This document shows, in pieces, positions 36,801-36,803 of a stretch of 36,803 nt of DNA (positions are counted from its first letter, which is position 1; every line of letters begins with the position of its first letter). The stretch is from a virus. The translations under genes were made by a program, and so were the position numbers. A model generated the notes under the pieces. That model saw nothing but the letters and a program-made list of their open reading frames with translations. It was not told where the DNA came from and searched no databases. The stretch is from positions 1-36,803 of IMG/VR virus record IMGVR_UViG_3300024431_000018; one strand, written 5' to 3'.

Positions 36801-36803
36801 ATG
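36801..36803 (+). CDS. Start codon of the replication protein that continues at base 1
   Basis: The window ends with ATG, six bases after the end of a TGAGGA ribosome binding site. Read on a circular molecule, this ATG is in phase with the open frame that begins at base 1 and ends at 273, giving one 91-residue protein. Only this codon is visible here. Confidence 0.6.

Noticed and set aside
1-36803. Integrase, attachment site or lysogeny control genes
   Set aside because: Looked for throughout; none of the products shows tyrosine or serine recombinase motifs or a CI-like repressor, and no tRNA-derived direct repeats fit an attachment site.

Overview
This window looks like the complete genome of a tailed bacteriophage with a short, P22-like tail. 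It is AT-rich and very densely packed, with many start and stop codons overlapping by 1 to 4 bases. The last three bases are an ATG preceded by a good ribosome binding site, and the first base opens a 90-codon reading frame in phase with it. Joining the two ends therefore gives an intact 91-residue replication protein, so the window is probably a whole circular or circularly permuted genome of about 36.8 kb, cut just after a start codon. I see no integrase, CI-like repressor or attachment site, which favours a virulent phage. The P22-type head-to-tail genes, lambda-type NinG, Rz/Rz1 spanins and YqaJ exonuclease suggest a gammaproteobacterial host; this is an inference.

Layout. Bases 1-3797, plus strand: replication and DNA-processing block (short O/DnaT-like replication protein, DnaB helicase, DUF1367 protein, cytosine methyltransferase with a second long gene inside it in another frame, NinG nuclease). 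Bases 3798-7552, plus strand: about fifteen small accessory genes, including a ribbon-helix-helix protein, a protein with 22 cysteines at every third residue, a set of small genes sharing one repeated leader, and membrane proteins. The last of these meets the minus-strand lysis genes tail to tail with a 4-base overlap. Bases 7549-8684, minus strand: spanin pair, holin candidate and two small proteins. Bases 8681-12630: tail fibre and tailspike-like genes. Bases 12796-17051: three ejection-type proteins. Bases 17039-20690: P22 gp14-, gp10- and gp4-like assembly proteins with small companions. Bases 20695-27785: head region with a long repeat-built fibre, decoration-like proteins, major capsid, scaffold and a GroES-like co-chaperonin. 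Bases 27748-32138: portal and terminase. Bases 32141-32972: small cysteine-rich and acidic proteins. Bases 32969-36688: M15 endolysin, SSB, YqaJ exonuclease and partners, read leftward from a promoter at about 36.74 kb.

Two divergent transcription units seem to start in the 112-base gap at 36689-36800: a leftward early operon (recombination) and a rightward one (replication, crossing the window ends). A probable late promoter lies at 32415-32442, upstream of the terminase genes, and would drive the virion and lysis genes. A strong terminator follows the capsid gene.

The most notable items are the 168-codon gene inside the methyltransferase gene, the cysteine tripeptide-repeat protein, two related tRNA-elbow-like elements in the gaps on either side of the capsid genes, the repeated leader in the accessory region, and the run of cysteine-rich microproteins before the terminase.
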